The translations under genes and the position numbers were made by a program. Below the pieces are notes generated by a model, which was not told the origin of the DNA, did not search any database, and saw only the letters and a program-made list of their open reading frames with translations. Shown here piece by piece: positions 35,666 through 44,142 of a stretch of DNA of 64,000 nt. This stretch comes from UBA2040 sp041751955. GTDB taxonomy: Bacteria > Bacteroidota > Bacteroidia > Flavobacteriales_D > Crocinitomicaceae. The stretch is from NCBI GenBank assembly GCA_041751955.1, contig JBGSIB010000066.1, positions 1 through 64,000 on the forward strand, written 5' to 3'. Positions within the stretch are counted from its first letter, which is position 1. Every line of letters starts with the position of its first letter.

Positions 35666-36924
35666 TGAAATTCAAACTCATATTTGAAATTTCGAAATCC
35701 ATGCTTTTTGCCAGGTTAAAACAAACGATGGTAGCCGCTATTGGCGTGACTTTTAGTATTACTATGTTCATTACCTTACTCAGTTTTATGGGCGGTTTGA
35801 ACAAACTTTTGGACAATCTAATTCTCAATAGAACGCCACATATTCGTTTGTACAATGAAATTCTTCCTTCTCCCATTCAGCCGATAGATAAATCGGGTAA
35901 ATTCACCGATTCTTACAATTCCGTTCGCTCCATAAAGCCTAAAGATGAACCTTCTGAAATCCGCAATAGCTTGGCGATAATCAAAGCGCTAAAACAAGAT
36001 AAAAGAGTATTGGGAGTCGCTCCAAAAACAATGCTTCCCATATTTTACAATACGGGATCTATCAATCTGACAGGTGTAATCAATGGAATAGATGTACTGG
36101 AGGAGAGACGACTTTTTACCTTTGATGATTATGTCGTAAAAGGTAATTCGGTTGATTTGAAAAATGTTCCCAATAGCATCGTTCTAGGAATTGCCGCTGC
36201 AAAAAAAATGTTGGTTGAAATTGGTGATCAAATTCAGGTTACGACCTCAAACGGGGAGCGATTTCCATTGAAAGTCGTTGGCTTTTTCCAATCTGGAATT
36301 GAAGATATCGATAAAACACAAAGCTATTGTAGTCTGGCTACGACTCAAAAAATGATGGGTAAATCCGATTCATACATTACGGATATTCAGATTAAATTGA
36401 AGGATAGATCAATCGCTAGAAAATTGTCCATTCAATATGCAAAATTGTTTGGTTCTCAAGCGATTGATATTGAAACAGCTAACTCTCAATTTGATACGGG
36501 TAGTTCCATTCGAACATTGATTTCTTACGCCGTTGGTATCACCCTCTTAATTGTTGCTGGTTTTGGAATTTACAACATTCTCAACATGATGATTTATGAA
36601 AAAATGGATTCCATTGCCATTCTGAAAGCAACTGGTTTTTCAGGAAAGGATGTCAATCGGATTTTCATTGTCATCGCTTTAACTATTGGTGTTTTTGGCG
36701 GAATTCTAGGCTTGATTTTTGGATTTGGTCTGTCTGGATTAATTTCAACAATTCCTTTCGCCACAGAATCATTGCCAACTGTTGAGACTTATCCCGTAGA
36801 TTTCAATCCGAAATTTTATCTCATTGGAGCTATATTTTCAATTATCACCACCTATTTCGCAGGATTTTTCCCTTCTCGGAAAGCAAGCAGAATAGACCCT
36901 GTAGATATAATTAGAGGAAAATAA
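35665..36924 (+). CDS. ABC transporter permease, FtsX/LolE/MacB-like
   Basis: 419-residue inner-membrane protein with the MacB/LolC layout. TM1 lies near residues 22-45, followed by a periplasmic domain (about 50-290). TM2-TM4 lie near 293-320, 340-370 and 385-410, with the FtsX motif KATGFSGKDVNRIF between TM2 and TM3 and FPSRKASRIDPVDIIRGK at the end. Cotranscribed with adaptor and ATPase. The cargo may be a small molecule, peptide or lipoprotein; the sequence does not decide. Confidence 0.85.
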   Translation: MKFKLIFEISKSMLFARLKQTMVAAIGVTFSITMFITLLSFMGGLNKLLDNLILNRTPHIRLYNEILPSPIQPIDKSGKFTDSYNSVRSIKPKDEPSEIRNSLAIIKALKQDKRVLGVAPKTMLPIFYNTGSINLTGVINGIDVLEERRLFTFDDYVVKGNSVDLKNVPNSIVLGIAAAKKMLVEIGDQIQVTTSNGERFPLKVVGFFQSGIEDIDKTQSYCSLATTQKMMGKSDSYITDIQIKLKDRSIARKLSIQYAKLFGSQAIDIETANSQFDTGSSIRTLISYAVGITLLIVAGFGIYNILNMMIYEKMDSIAILKATGFSGKDVNRIFIVIALTIGVFGGILGLIFGFGLSGLISTIPFATESLPTVETYPVDFNPKFYLIGAIFSIITTYFAGFFPSRKASRIDPVDIIRGK

Positions 36925-36925
36925 T

Positions 36926-37612
36926 ATGTCAAACAAAGTAATAGAAGCCATCAATATTTCAAAGTCCTTTCACGACCCCATCACCGTGAATGTTTTGAAG
37001 GAAATCAACTTTTCCGTCAATCAAGGAGATTTTGTATCGATTATGGGAAAATCTGGCTGCGGAAAATCGACACTTCTCTATATTCTATCCACCATGGACA
37101 CGCAATATAAGGGAGAATTGTTGCTCGACAATATAAAAATGACAGGCAAAAAAGATGTTGATCTGGCACGAGTTAGAAATCAGAAAATTGGTTTTGTCTT
37201 TCAGTTTCATTATTTGCTTAGCGAATTTTCTGTTCTCCGAAATGTAATGTTGCCCGGATTAAAATTAGGTGAGAAAACGACACAAGAAGTGGAGCATTAT
37301 GCCTATGAAAAACTTAAAATTTTAGGCATTCAAGACGAAGCGCTCAAAAGTCCAAACCAAATAAGCGGCGGACAAAAACAAAGAGTGGCTATCGCCCGAG
37401 CACTCATCAACGATCCACTCATCATCATGGGTGACGAACCCACTGGAAATTTGGACAAGAAAAATGGCGAAATTGTCTTTTCTATCTTCAAAGAATTGGC
37501 GGAAGAATTCAATCAGTCTTTACTCATTGTCACGCACGATCCAGATTTTGCATCAAGAACGCATCGTACTATTGTGATGGAGGATGGCAGGATTATTGAC
37601 CATGGGATTTAA
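36926..37612 (+). CDS. ABC transporter ATP-binding protein, LolD/MacB-like
   Basis: 228 residues. Walker A GKSGCGKST (about residues 39-47), Q-loop near VFQFHYLLSEFS, signature ISGGQKQRV (about 143-151), which has Ile rather than the usual Leu, Walker B LIIMGDEPTGNLD (about 164-176) and the switch His in IVTHDPDFA. It follows the permease stop by one base. It powers the exporter formed with the two upstream genes. Confidence 0.9.
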   Translation: MSNKVIEAINISKSFHDPITVNVLKEINFSVNQGDFVSIMGKSGCGKSTLLYILSTMDTQYKGELLLDNIKMTGKKDVDLARVRNQKIGFVFQFHYLLSEFSVLRNVMLPGLKLGEKTTQEVEHYAYEKLKILGIQDEALKSPNQISGGQKQRVAIARALINDPLIIMGDEPTGNLDKKNGEIVFSIFKELAEEFNQSLLIVTHDPDFASRTHRTIVMEDGRIIDHGI

Positions 37613-37645
37613 TATTAAGAACACGGCGAAGGAGCGAAGGATGAG

Positions 37646-37730
37646 TTTTTTTTAACACAAAGACACTGAGAATTTAACCGCGAAGGGTGACGCAAAGATA
37701 ATGTTGAAAAATTCGTTCAACCTGCCTGCG
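37646..37730 (+). repeat. Dispersed intergenic repeat, third copy of the AACgCAAAG type
   Basis: T8-AACACAAAGACACTGAG, TTTAACCGCGAAGGGTGACGCAAAG, then CAACCTGCCTGCG. It mixes the two elements seen separately elsewhere, between convergent genes (ATPase + and stress protein -). Confidence 0.5.
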
Positions 37731-37748
37731 TTCAATAAAAATCTTCAT

Positions 37749-38588
37749 CTATTTTTTCGAAAAAACAAGCATAGGTATATGTGTATGATAAACCATTTGT
37801 TTGGTCAAGCTTTTACCAAAGAAGCGTTCGAAAAAAGAGCGTTTTTGTGTCACTAAAACAAGCAAATCTATGTCATCCTCCTTGATCATTGCGTGCAATC
37901 TATCCTCAATATTATTAGAGTAAAGCAATTGAAAATCAATTTTTTGGTCAGGCATTTCTTTTCTTACTTTGTCTTCGAAGTCGGCTAAAAAGATGGATTC
38001 TGTTTGGTCTTTAAACTCACCCTCTGCCACATGAACTGCGCGAATATTAGAATGAAAATAAGAAGCAATTCCCGTTACTTTTTTCATTTTGTCTAAATCA
38101 CTGTTTGAGTAATCGGTCGCGAAAATAATTTCAGCTATTCCCTTAAATTCAGCATCATCGGGAACAACCAATACGGGAAAGTCTACTTCTCGTATGATTT
38201 TATGCGTCGTGCTTCCAAACAGACGATTTTCAATCTTGCCTGATCCAGCTGTGCCCATTACAATAATGGTCGAGCCCGTATTTTCGAAATATTTCAAGAA
38301 GGAGTATAACTTATTTCCAAGGAGTATCTCGTATTCAACTTTTACGTTTTCATCTGAGATCTGTTTTTTGATTTCTTCCAATTTTTCTTTGGCATCATCC
38401 TCCATCATGGTCACAATTTGAAGAGAATCGGCAGAAATCATGGATGCGGATTGACTTCCGGTTAAATCAATTTCATGTATAACTTTTATTTCACTTTTCG
38501 TTGCTTTGGCTAAATGGATGGCATATTTCAATGCATTTTCGGCACAAGGAGAAAAGTCTGTTGGATAAAGTATGGTATTGCTGTTCAT
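37749..38588 (-). CDS. Universal stress protein, tandem UspA domains
   Basis: 279-residue cytoplasmic protein made of two UspA domains (about 1-140 and 145-279). The N-terminal one starts NTILYPTDFSPCAENALKYA and has the ATP-binding tail VMGTAGSGKIENRLFGSTTHKI (with GSGKIENRLFGS, about residues 113-124). The second has IIFATDYSNSDLDKM and lacks an evident G-2x-G-9x-G motif, ending QKRSFFERFFGKSLTKQM. So the first domain probably binds ATP and the second may not. Standing alone, likely induced in stress or stationary phase. Confidence 0.9.
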   Translation of the reverse strand: MNSNTILYPTDFSPCAENALKYAIHLAKATKSEIKVIHEIDLTGSQSASMISADSLQIVTMMEDDAKEKLEEIKKQISDENVKVEYEILLGNKLYSFLKYFENTGSTIIVMGTAGSGKIENRLFGSTTHKIIREVDFPVLVVPDDAEFKGIAEIIFATDYSNSDLDKMKKVTGIASYFHSNIRAVHVAEGEFKDQTESIFLADFEDKVRKEMPDQKIDFQLLYSNNIEDRLHAMIKEDDIDLLVLVTQKRSFFERFFGKSLTKQMVYHTHIPMLVFSKK

Positions 38589-38726
38589 TTTATTTAGTTT
38601 TTAGAAGTTGTTACTTTTTTTTTGTCAGTAGAAAGTTACAACGACTTCATGGAAAAAAATATGATGAAAGTCATGTGTGTGGGGGATCTGTGAGAGGAAT
38701 TCAAGATGGAAGGTGAGGTGTGTTAT

Positions 38727-38780
38727 TTTTTTTAACGCAGAGGGCGCAAACCTGCCTGTGTGACTCCGGCAGACAGGGGC
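38727..38780 (+). repeat. Dispersed repeat: T-run, AACGCAGAGGGCGCAAA and CCTGCCTG hairpin
   Basis: T-run, AACGCAGAGGGCGCAAACC, TGCCTGTGTGACTCCGGCAG, ACAGGGGC. It closely matches 34446-34496, including TGTGTGACTCCGGC versus TGCGTGACTCCGGC. Confidence 0.55.
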
Positions 38781-38871
38781 GTCAAGATTTTAGCCTTAAG
38801 AACGCAAAAAATAAAAAAAAAACAGTTGTAAATCATGCGAAATGAACGCAACCTTCATGCCTTAGTCTGTT

Positions 38872-38940
38872 AGCAAATCCGTGTTCCTTCACCACCCAAA
38901 TAAGATCCGCAACATCCGTGCAATCCGTTCAATCAGCGTT
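38872..38940 (-). repeat. Nine-base CGGATT-type tandem repeat
   Basis: On the minus strand the units read CTGATTGAA, CGGATTGCA, CGGATGTTG, CGGATCTTA (38935-38900), with a further CGGATTTGC at 38880-38872. The near nine-base period could translate but also looks like the short dispersed CGGATT repeats common between genes in Bacteroidota. Confidence 0.5.
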
Positions 38941-38949
38941 CTAATACCA

Positions 38950-40491
38950 TCACTCAAGTATCGCCTGCCAACTCTTCGGGCGTAAAGCAGAATTCCAACG
39001 GAAACCAGGAATGAATTGTTCTTCTTTTTTGATTTGATCAATAGGGTAGAAAACGCCCTCGGGTTTGTCGTAATAGGTAAAGCCAACGACTTCTCCGCTA
39101 TCCAAATAGACGCGTAAATCACTTGCGTAAATGCGATTCATGCCGGAATGTTTAAAAGTCAAAGTGCTATCTGTTTCTTCTTCCTCTTGTGGATAATAAA
39201 TTGTCTGTGCATTGCCTTTTACATCCGTTCGGACGATTTCATTGTCACGTAAAAATGCGGTCATTTTCCGACCTGAAATCTGATTGAAATATTTAGCTGT
39301 ATCAACGTGAAAAAGTGCGTTGGCATGGTCAAAAATCTCCGCTCTTTCTATCACACTATCATTCATGAAAACAAATATAGTATCACCTTTCAATTCGCCT
39401 TTATCTGCCCAGAGAATTGGATTGTTGTACATTTCTAAAATATCTTTTCCTTTGTCGAAAATCAAGCTGTCACATTGACCTTGAAGGTTGTTTTGAAATA
39501 TTTTTACGCCATTGTATGCCAGTATTCGAGAAATATCTTCTAGACTGTCTCCTATTGTAAACAAGGTATCGGCATGTAAATATAAACTGTCTTTCTTGTC
39601 AGCTTTGATAGCAAGGGCATGCCCAGTTAAAAAACTTTTTTTCGTCAAGTCATTTTTGTACAAATAGTCACCTTGAAATTGAAATTTCTCGGTGCTATCC
39701 TCAACAAAAATATTTCCTTTTCCAATGACCAATTCTTGTTGTGGAATGTAGGATAAAGTGTCGCCTTTGACCAATTGTGCTCCTTGTGTCACCGTGGCAT
39801 TTTTTATCAATTCGCTTTCCTCTGTATCGGTTCTGTACCAACCTTTTTCACAAGTGATGATTGTGCTATCGCTGTAAATTGTTGTCGGGCCAAAAAAGTT
39901 GACGCGTTTGCGGAAATACGAATATTGGAGGGTATCAGTTGTCATGCGGACCTGCGGACTCTGATAGTTCACATTTCCTTTAAAAAAGAAATCCTTCGTA
40001 TCTGGATAAAAATAACCAACACGGCTAGTCAAAACTTCGTTTCCAGCGATGCTTTCTACTTTTCCACCAGTACGATAGGTTGCCCTTCCGGCACGAGCAT
40101 CGTATTCCATGGCTTGCGTCGTGATTTTGTATTCTTGGTCACGAGCTCTTACATTTCCAGTCAAAAATGCTGTTTCTGTTTTTCCATCGTAAGTAAGGTA
40201 ATCGCAAAACAAATTGATGTCGCCCGGTTTTGAAATATGGACATTGCCGAATGCTCGGACTTTATTTTCTTTGTCATAATACAGGGCAGAATCGCAGTAC
40301 ATGGTGTTGCCTTGGTAGGTGAAAACTACATTTCCAGCCAAACTGTGTGCTCCAATGTTTTTATTGTAAGACATACGTTCTGAACCGGGCAGTAATTCTA
40401 AAATATTACCTTGTGCGAAAGCCTTCGACCCTGTCAAAAAAAATGCGCTTACGAGAAGCGCATAAAAAAGTATATTTTTCTTTGCGTTCAA
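38950..40491 (-). CDS. OstA/LptA-like protein
   Basis: 513-residue exported protein. Signal peptide (MNAKKNILFYALLVSAFFLTGSKAFA), then OstA-fold repeats: SLAGNVVFTYQGNTMYCDSA, AFGNVHISKPGDI, FLTGNVRARDQEYKI, FKGNVNYQSPQVRM. This elongated beta-jellyroll family moves lipopolysaccharide across the periplasm; here it is longer than LptA. The start is TTG: no ATG precedes the signal peptide and a TGA lies in frame five codons upstream. It begins 4 bp after the purA stop, so it is the last gene of the operon. Confidence 0.8.
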   Translation of the reverse strand: MNAKKNILFYALLVSAFFLTGSKAFAQGNILELLPGSERMSYNKNIGAHSLAGNVVFTYQGNTMYCDSALYYDKENKVRAFGNVHISKPGDINLFCDYLTYDGKTETAFLTGNVRARDQEYKITTQAMEYDARAGRATYRTGGKVESIAGNEVLTSRVGYFYPDTKDFFFKGNVNYQSPQVRMTTDTLQYSYFRKRVNFFGPTTIYSDSTIITCEKGWYRTDTEESELIKNATVTQGAQLVKGDTLSYIPQQELVIGKGNIFVEDSTEKFQFQGDYLYKNDLTKKSFLTGHALAIKADKKDSLYLHADTLFTIGDSLEDISRILAYNGVKIFQNNLQGQCDSLIFDKGKDILEMYNNPILWADKGELKGDTIFVFMNDSVIERAEIFDHANALFHVDTAKYFNQISGRKMTAFLRDNEIVRTDVKGNAQTIYYPQEEEETDSTLTFKHSGMNRIYASDLRVYLDSGEVVGFTYYDKPEGVFYPIDQIKKEEQFIPGFRWNSALRPKSWQAILE

Positions 40492-40495
40492 TGTA

Positions 40496-41767
40496 TTAAT
40501 TGTTCAACGTTTGCGATCGATCTGGTCCAACAGAAACAACCGTAACGGGTACTTCCAATTTTTGTTCCAAATATTTCACGTAGGCTTTCAATTCACTTGG
40601 AGCATTAGCGTAATCGCTTAATTTAGTCAAGTCACAATTCCAACCTTTAATTTTTTCATAAACAGGAATACATTCCATATTCACGATGTCGTAAGGTAAA
40701 TAGTCCATTCGTTCACCATTCACCATATAATGCGTGCAAGCCTCAATTTCTTCAAAAGTATCCAAAACGTCTGCTTTCATCATCGACAACTCAGTAACGC
40801 CATTTATCATGATTGCGTATTTCAAGGCTGGTAAATCTATCCAACCACATCTTCTAGGACGTCCAGTTGTGGCTCCAAACTCAAAACCAACTTTTCTGAT
40901 TTTCTCGCCTACTTCGTCGTTTAATTCAGTAGGGAAAGGACCACTACCAACACGCGTACAATATGCTTTGAAAATTCCAATCACACGACCAATAGAATTT
41001 GGTGGAACACCCAATCCTGTGCAAGTTCCAGCCGTTACGGTGTTGGAAGATGTTACGAACGGATAAGTTCCAAAATCGATGTCCAACATCGTTCCTTGTG
41101 CACCTTCGGCTAAAATTTTCTTTCCAGCCTTTCTAGCTTCATACAAATATTGTTCACTATCAACAGCAGGAATTCCTTTCAAAACTTCAATTCCTTCCAT
41201 CCAAGGACCTTCCAACTCAGCGATATTGTATTCGAAACCATCGTAATGATTCAATATGCCCACATGTTTTTCAACCAAGGCATTGTATTTTTCCTTGAAG
41301 TTAGGCAAGTAGATATCTCCTACACGCAAGCCATTTCTTCCTGTTTTATCCATGTACGTCGGACCGATTCCTTTCAATGTGGAACCAATTTTATCTTTCC
41401 CTTTGGCATGTTCAGATGCAGCATCTAATAAACGGTGGGTGGGCAAAATCAAATGTGCTTTTTTGGATACAACCATACGCTTCGCTAAATCCAGCTTGTA
41501 AGGTGCTAATTTTTCTAATTCTTTTTGAAAAATTACGGGATCAATTACAACACCATTGCCAATTAAGTTCATTACGCCGTCACGAAAAATTCCTGATGGA
41601 ATCGTATGAAGTACATGTTTGTTTCCTTCGAATTCTAAGGTGTGTCCAGCATTTGGTCCACCTTGAAAGCGCGCAATAATGTCGTATTGAGGTGTGAGAA
41701 CATCGACGATTTTTCCTTTTCCTTCGTCGCCCCATTGCAAACCTAAAAGTACATCAACTTGGGTCAT
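40496..41767 (-). CDS. purA: Adenylosuccinate synthetase
   Basis: 423 residues. Joins IMP and aspartate with GTP to make adenylosuccinate on the way to AMP. It has the P-loop-like GLQWGDEGKGKIVDVL (about 8-23) with the catalytic Asp, QGGPNAGHTL (about 35-44), KGIGPTYMDKTGRNGLRVGD (about 130-149) and TTGRPRRCGW (about 300). Complete and of normal length. It begins one base after the STAS gene. Confidence 0.97.
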   Translation of the reverse strand: MTQVDVLLGLQWGDEGKGKIVDVLTPQYDIIARFQGGPNAGHTLEFEGNKHVLHTIPSGIFRDGVMNLIGNGVVIDPVIFQKELEKLAPYKLDLAKRMVVSKKAHLILPTHRLLDAASEHAKGKDKIGSTLKGIGPTYMDKTGRNGLRVGDIYLPNFKEKYNALVEKHVGILNHYDGFEYNIAELEGPWMEGIEVLKGIPAVDSEQYLYEARKAGKKILAEGAQGTMLDIDFGTYPFVTSSNTVTAGTCTGLGVPPNSIGRVIGIFKAYCTRVGSGPFPTELNDEVGEKIRKVGFEFGATTGRPRRCGWIDLPALKYAIMINGVTELSMMKADVLDTFEEIEACTHYMVNGERMDYLPYDIVNMECIPVYEKIKGWNCDLTKLSDYANAPSELKAYVKYLEQKLEVPVTVVSVGPDRSQTLNN

Positions 41768-41768
41768 A

Positions 41769-42119
41769 TTATTTACTTTTAAAATGTGTTAAAGCCTCAT
41801 TTTTAGCTGTATAGAGACTGAATATTTCGTTTAATTTGGTGATTGCGAATAGCTTGTCTAAGTTTTTATTGACGGAACAAACGACCGTATCTCCGTTTTT
41901 CGTTCGGGTTTTTGTCAAAGTTCGAATCAATACATTCAATCCACTTGAATTGCAGGATTCTAATTTTGATAAATCAAAAATGAGTTGATTGGAACCTGAA
42001 TCTATTTCTTGATCTATGGCGTCATTCAGGTTCAAAGAATCGCCGTCGTTCAACAATTTTCCATTCAATAGAAAAATAGTAGAACCTTCATGTTCTTGTA
42101 TTTCAAATGAAAACTCCAT
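41769..42119 (-). CDS. STAS-domain protein (anti-sigma factor antagonist type)
   Basis: 116-residue cytoplasmic protein with a single STAS domain. Strand FEIQEHEGSTIFLLNGKL, helix DAIDQEIDSGSNQLIFDLS, and the phosphorylation-type motif SCNSSGLNVLIRTL (Ser about 53). It resembles SpoIIAA/RsbV-type switch proteins and also short STAS domains used in other contexts. A serine kinase or phosphatase partner is not adjacent, but the SpoIIE-type phosphatase at 54600 in this window could act on such a protein; this is inference. It lies between fur and purA in a tight operon. Confidence 0.8.
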   Translation of the reverse strand: MEFSFEIQEHEGSTIFLLNGKLLNDGDSLNLNDAIDQEIDSGSNQLIFDLSKLESCNSSGLNVLIRTLTKTRTKNGDTVVCSVNKNLDKLFAITKLNEIFSLYTAKNEALTHFKSK

Positions 42120-42121
42120 GC

Positions 42122-42574
42122 TTATTCCTTATCGGCTTCTTTTTTCCGAACACCGTAAAAGTATAAGGAGTGGTGTTGAATTTCAACGCCCAATATTTCT
42201 TCAATAGTCGATTTGATGTTTTGAATGCGAGGGTCACAGAACTCTATCACTTCACCTGTATCTGTGCAAATAACATGATCGTGCTGCTTGCTACCATGCG
42301 CTTTTTCAAACTGAGAATTTGTATTGCTAAATTGATGCTTACGGACCAAATTACAAGCCAAAAGTAAATCAATGGTATTGTACAAAGTCGCTCGGGATAC
42401 GCGGTAATTGTGACTTTTCATCTTGAAATACAAGCTCTCAATATCGAAATGTCCTTCGTAATCGTAAATTTCTGAGAGTATAGCAAAGCGTTCAGGTGTT
42501 TTCCTGTGGCCATTTTGTTCCATATAAGCGGAAAAAATGTTCTTTACTTTAAGCTGTAAATCTTGATTTAACAT
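42122..42574 (-). CDS. Fur-family transcriptional regulator
   Basis: 150 residues. Winged helix (about residues 20-85) with RVSRATLYNTIDLLLACNLV as the recognition helix, then the metal-binding dimerisation domain with HDHVICTDTGEVIEFCDPRI and HHSLYFYGV near the end. The CxxT rather than CxxC pattern is common among Bacteroidota Fur proteins. Whether it senses iron, zinc or peroxide is not clear. The start ATG at 42574 is chosen; a TTG two codons upstream is in frame. First gene of the operon with STAS, purA and the OstA-like gene; a TAAATTTG element lies 18 bp upstream. Confidence 0.88.
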   Translation of the reverse strand: MLNQDLQLKVKNIFSAYMEQNGHRKTPERFAILSEIYDYEGHFDIESLYFKMKSHNYRVSRATLYNTIDLLLACNLVRKHQFSNTNSQFEKAHGSKQHDHVICTDTGEVIEFCDPRIQNIKSTIEEILGVEIQHHSLYFYGVRKKEADKE

Positions 42575-42591
42575 AGTCAAAATTCAAAGGT

Positions 42592-42599
42592 CAAATTTA
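42592..42599 (-). promoter_or_regulatory. -7 promoter element of the fur-STAS-purA-ostA operon
   Basis: TAAATTTG on the minus strand, an exact TAnnTTTG match, 18 bp before the Fur-family ATG. No TTG at standard spacing was found. Confidence 0.35.
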
Positions 42600-42723
42600 G
42601 ACAATATTAAACTACTATTGCCTGAAAATGAAGGGGAATGTTTATTAATTCAAGCAACTGTTCATAAGTCACTTTAGAATTAATAATGAAAAATTAATAA
42701 TGAAGAAATTTACTTCGTATCCT

Positions 42724-43146
42724 TTATAGAATTGAATCTAAAATATCTTGACGATCAACACCATTTTGCACTTTGTTCAAGATTACAGGATATTTTTCGT
42801 CCAATCTTTCTTGTGTAAATCCAAGTGCAATACCGTAACGGTGGATAAGAATATCTTCCTTTTGATGAACAGCCCCATCAACACAAATCATTTGAACCAA
42901 TTGAATGAAACGCTCGTATCTTTCTTCGCGAGATACAGGCGGAATCATGGGATAGCTGTTTGAATCATCCAAAACTTCTTTCACTTGTTCAGCCGTTAAT
43001 CCCAAACGATTAGAAATTCTTTCCAAAAGCGCTTTTTCTTCTGGTGCGACTTTACCATCGATACGCGCAAGCATGATTAAATTGCGAAAATGTCCCTTTT
43101 GACTTGATTGTTCTCCAGTTTCGAAGCGATGTGCTATTGTTCCCAT
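42724..43146 (-). CDS. TerB-like family protein
   Basis: 140-residue, all-helical cytoplasmic protein. FRNLIMLARIDGKVAPEEKA (about residues 20-39) and FIQLVQMICVDGAVHQKED (about 78-96) are the two repeated TerB half-motifs with the D-G-x-V acidic turn, thought to bind metal. Stands alone, divergent to the SDR gene. Role is unknown; TerB proteins are linked to tellurite resistance and stress responses. Confidence 0.75.
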   Translation of the reverse strand: MGTIAHRFETGEQSSQKGHFRNLIMLARIDGKVAPEEKALLERISNRLGLTAEQVKEVLDDSNSYPMIPPVSREERYERFIQLVQMICVDGAVHQKEDILIHRYGIALGFTQERLDEKYPVILNKVQNGVDRQDILDSIL

Positions 43147-43226
43147 TAATTTTTTTTTTGCGCAAAGATAAGATTTTCTTCACTTTTGAAAGCCATTTTT
43201 TCGCAATTCAATTCACAAAGTTCTGT

Positions 43227-43234
43227 TATCTTTG
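43227..43234 (+). promoter_or_regulatory. -7 promoter element of the SDR gene
   Basis: TATCTTTG, exact TAnnTTTG match, 22 bp before the ATG. No TTG at standard spacing. Confidence 0.35.
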
Positions 43235-43256
43235 ATTTGTACATCTAATAGGCGAT

Positions 43257-44048
43257 ATGGCATTTGAAAACAAAACAGCTTGGGTTATTGGAGCTTCTTC
43301 TGGAATTGGTGAAGAAATAGCAAAACAACTTGCAGAAAAAGGATGTAGAGTTATTCTCTCATCCAGAAATGTTGACACTTTGAACGAGGTGAAGAAATCA
43401 CTAAATAATTCGGTGCAACACATCGTTTATCCGCTTGATCTTGAAAAAGCAGCACATAATATTCAGCAAATTTCAAATGATTTGCTGCAGTTTGGGACAA
43501 TTGATTATCTCTTCAATAATGGAGGAATGAGTCAAAGAGCAACGGTTGAAGAAACAGAAATTGAGGTGGACAAGCGGATTATGGAAATCAATTATTTTGG
43601 CAATATCGCATTGACCAAATCCATTTTGCCCATATTCAAAAAGCAAGGATATGGTCACATATTGGTCGTTTCAAGTATTGCAGGGAAATTTGGATTCTTT
43701 CTACGCTCAGCCTATAGTGCCTCCAAACATGCTCTTCACGGCTATTACGAAAGTTTGCGGCTTGAGGAAGAAGAAAACAATATACGCGTAACGATTGTTT
43801 GTCCTGGAAAAATTAATACACCTATTTCAAACAACGCCATTACTGGGAATGGGGAGAAACACGGTGTGATGGATCACAACCAAGAAACAGGTATGCCAGT
43901 CGAAATTTGTGTCAAAAGAATCTTGAGTTCTGTGAACAAGAATAGATTTGAAGTTTTAATTGGGGGAACAGAAATTTTAGCGGTAAGAATTAAGCGTATT
44001 TCCTTTTCCTTATTTTATCGAATAATTCGTCGTCAAAACGCAACTTAA
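43257..44048 (+). CDS. Short-chain dehydrogenase/reductase
   Basis: 263-residue Rossmann enzyme using NAD(P)H. It has GASSGIG (about residues 12-18), the NNGG motif (about 91-94), catalytic Ser in VVSSIAGKFG (about 138-147), and YxxxK in SAYSASKHAL (Tyr about 153, Lys about 157). The Ser-Tyr-Lys catalytic set is complete. A hydrophobic C-terminal segment (ISFSLFYRIIRRQ) could contact a membrane, as in DHRS7-like enzymes. Substrate unknown. Confidence 0.88.
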   Translation: MAFENKTAWVIGASSGIGEEIAKQLAEKGCRVILSSRNVDTLNEVKKSLNNSVQHIVYPLDLEKAAHNIQQISNDLLQFGTIDYLFNNGGMSQRATVEETEIEVDKRIMEINYFGNIALTKSILPIFKKQGYGHILVVSSIAGKFGFFLRSAYSASKHALHGYYESLRLEEEENNIRVTIVCPGKINTPISNNAITGNGEKHGVMDHNQETGMPVEICVKRILSSVNKNRFEVLIGGTEILAVRIKRISFSLFYRIIRRQNAT

Positions 44049-44116
44049 ACGCAGCATCTAACGTACAAATAGTGATTGATAATAATATTTGCATGGCGGT
44101 CCCAGAGTTAAATGTT

Positions 44117-44124
44117 TAACTTTG
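44117..44124 (+). promoter_or_regulatory. -7 promoter element of the giant adhesin operon
   Basis: TAACTTTG, exact TAnnTTTG match, 18 bp before the ATG. A TTTG at 44088-44091 is 25 bases upstream, slightly beyond the usual spacing. Confidence 0.35.
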
Positions 44125-44142
44125 TACTCCCTTTGAATTGAT

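Larger units (their letters stand above)
38589..38949. other. Intergenic gap with two dispersed repeat types
   Basis: No gene seen. It holds a T-run/AACGCAGAG/CCTGCCTG composite (38727-38780), an A-rich stretch near 38806-38822, and a CGGATT-type repeat (38872-38940). Confidence 0.5.
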
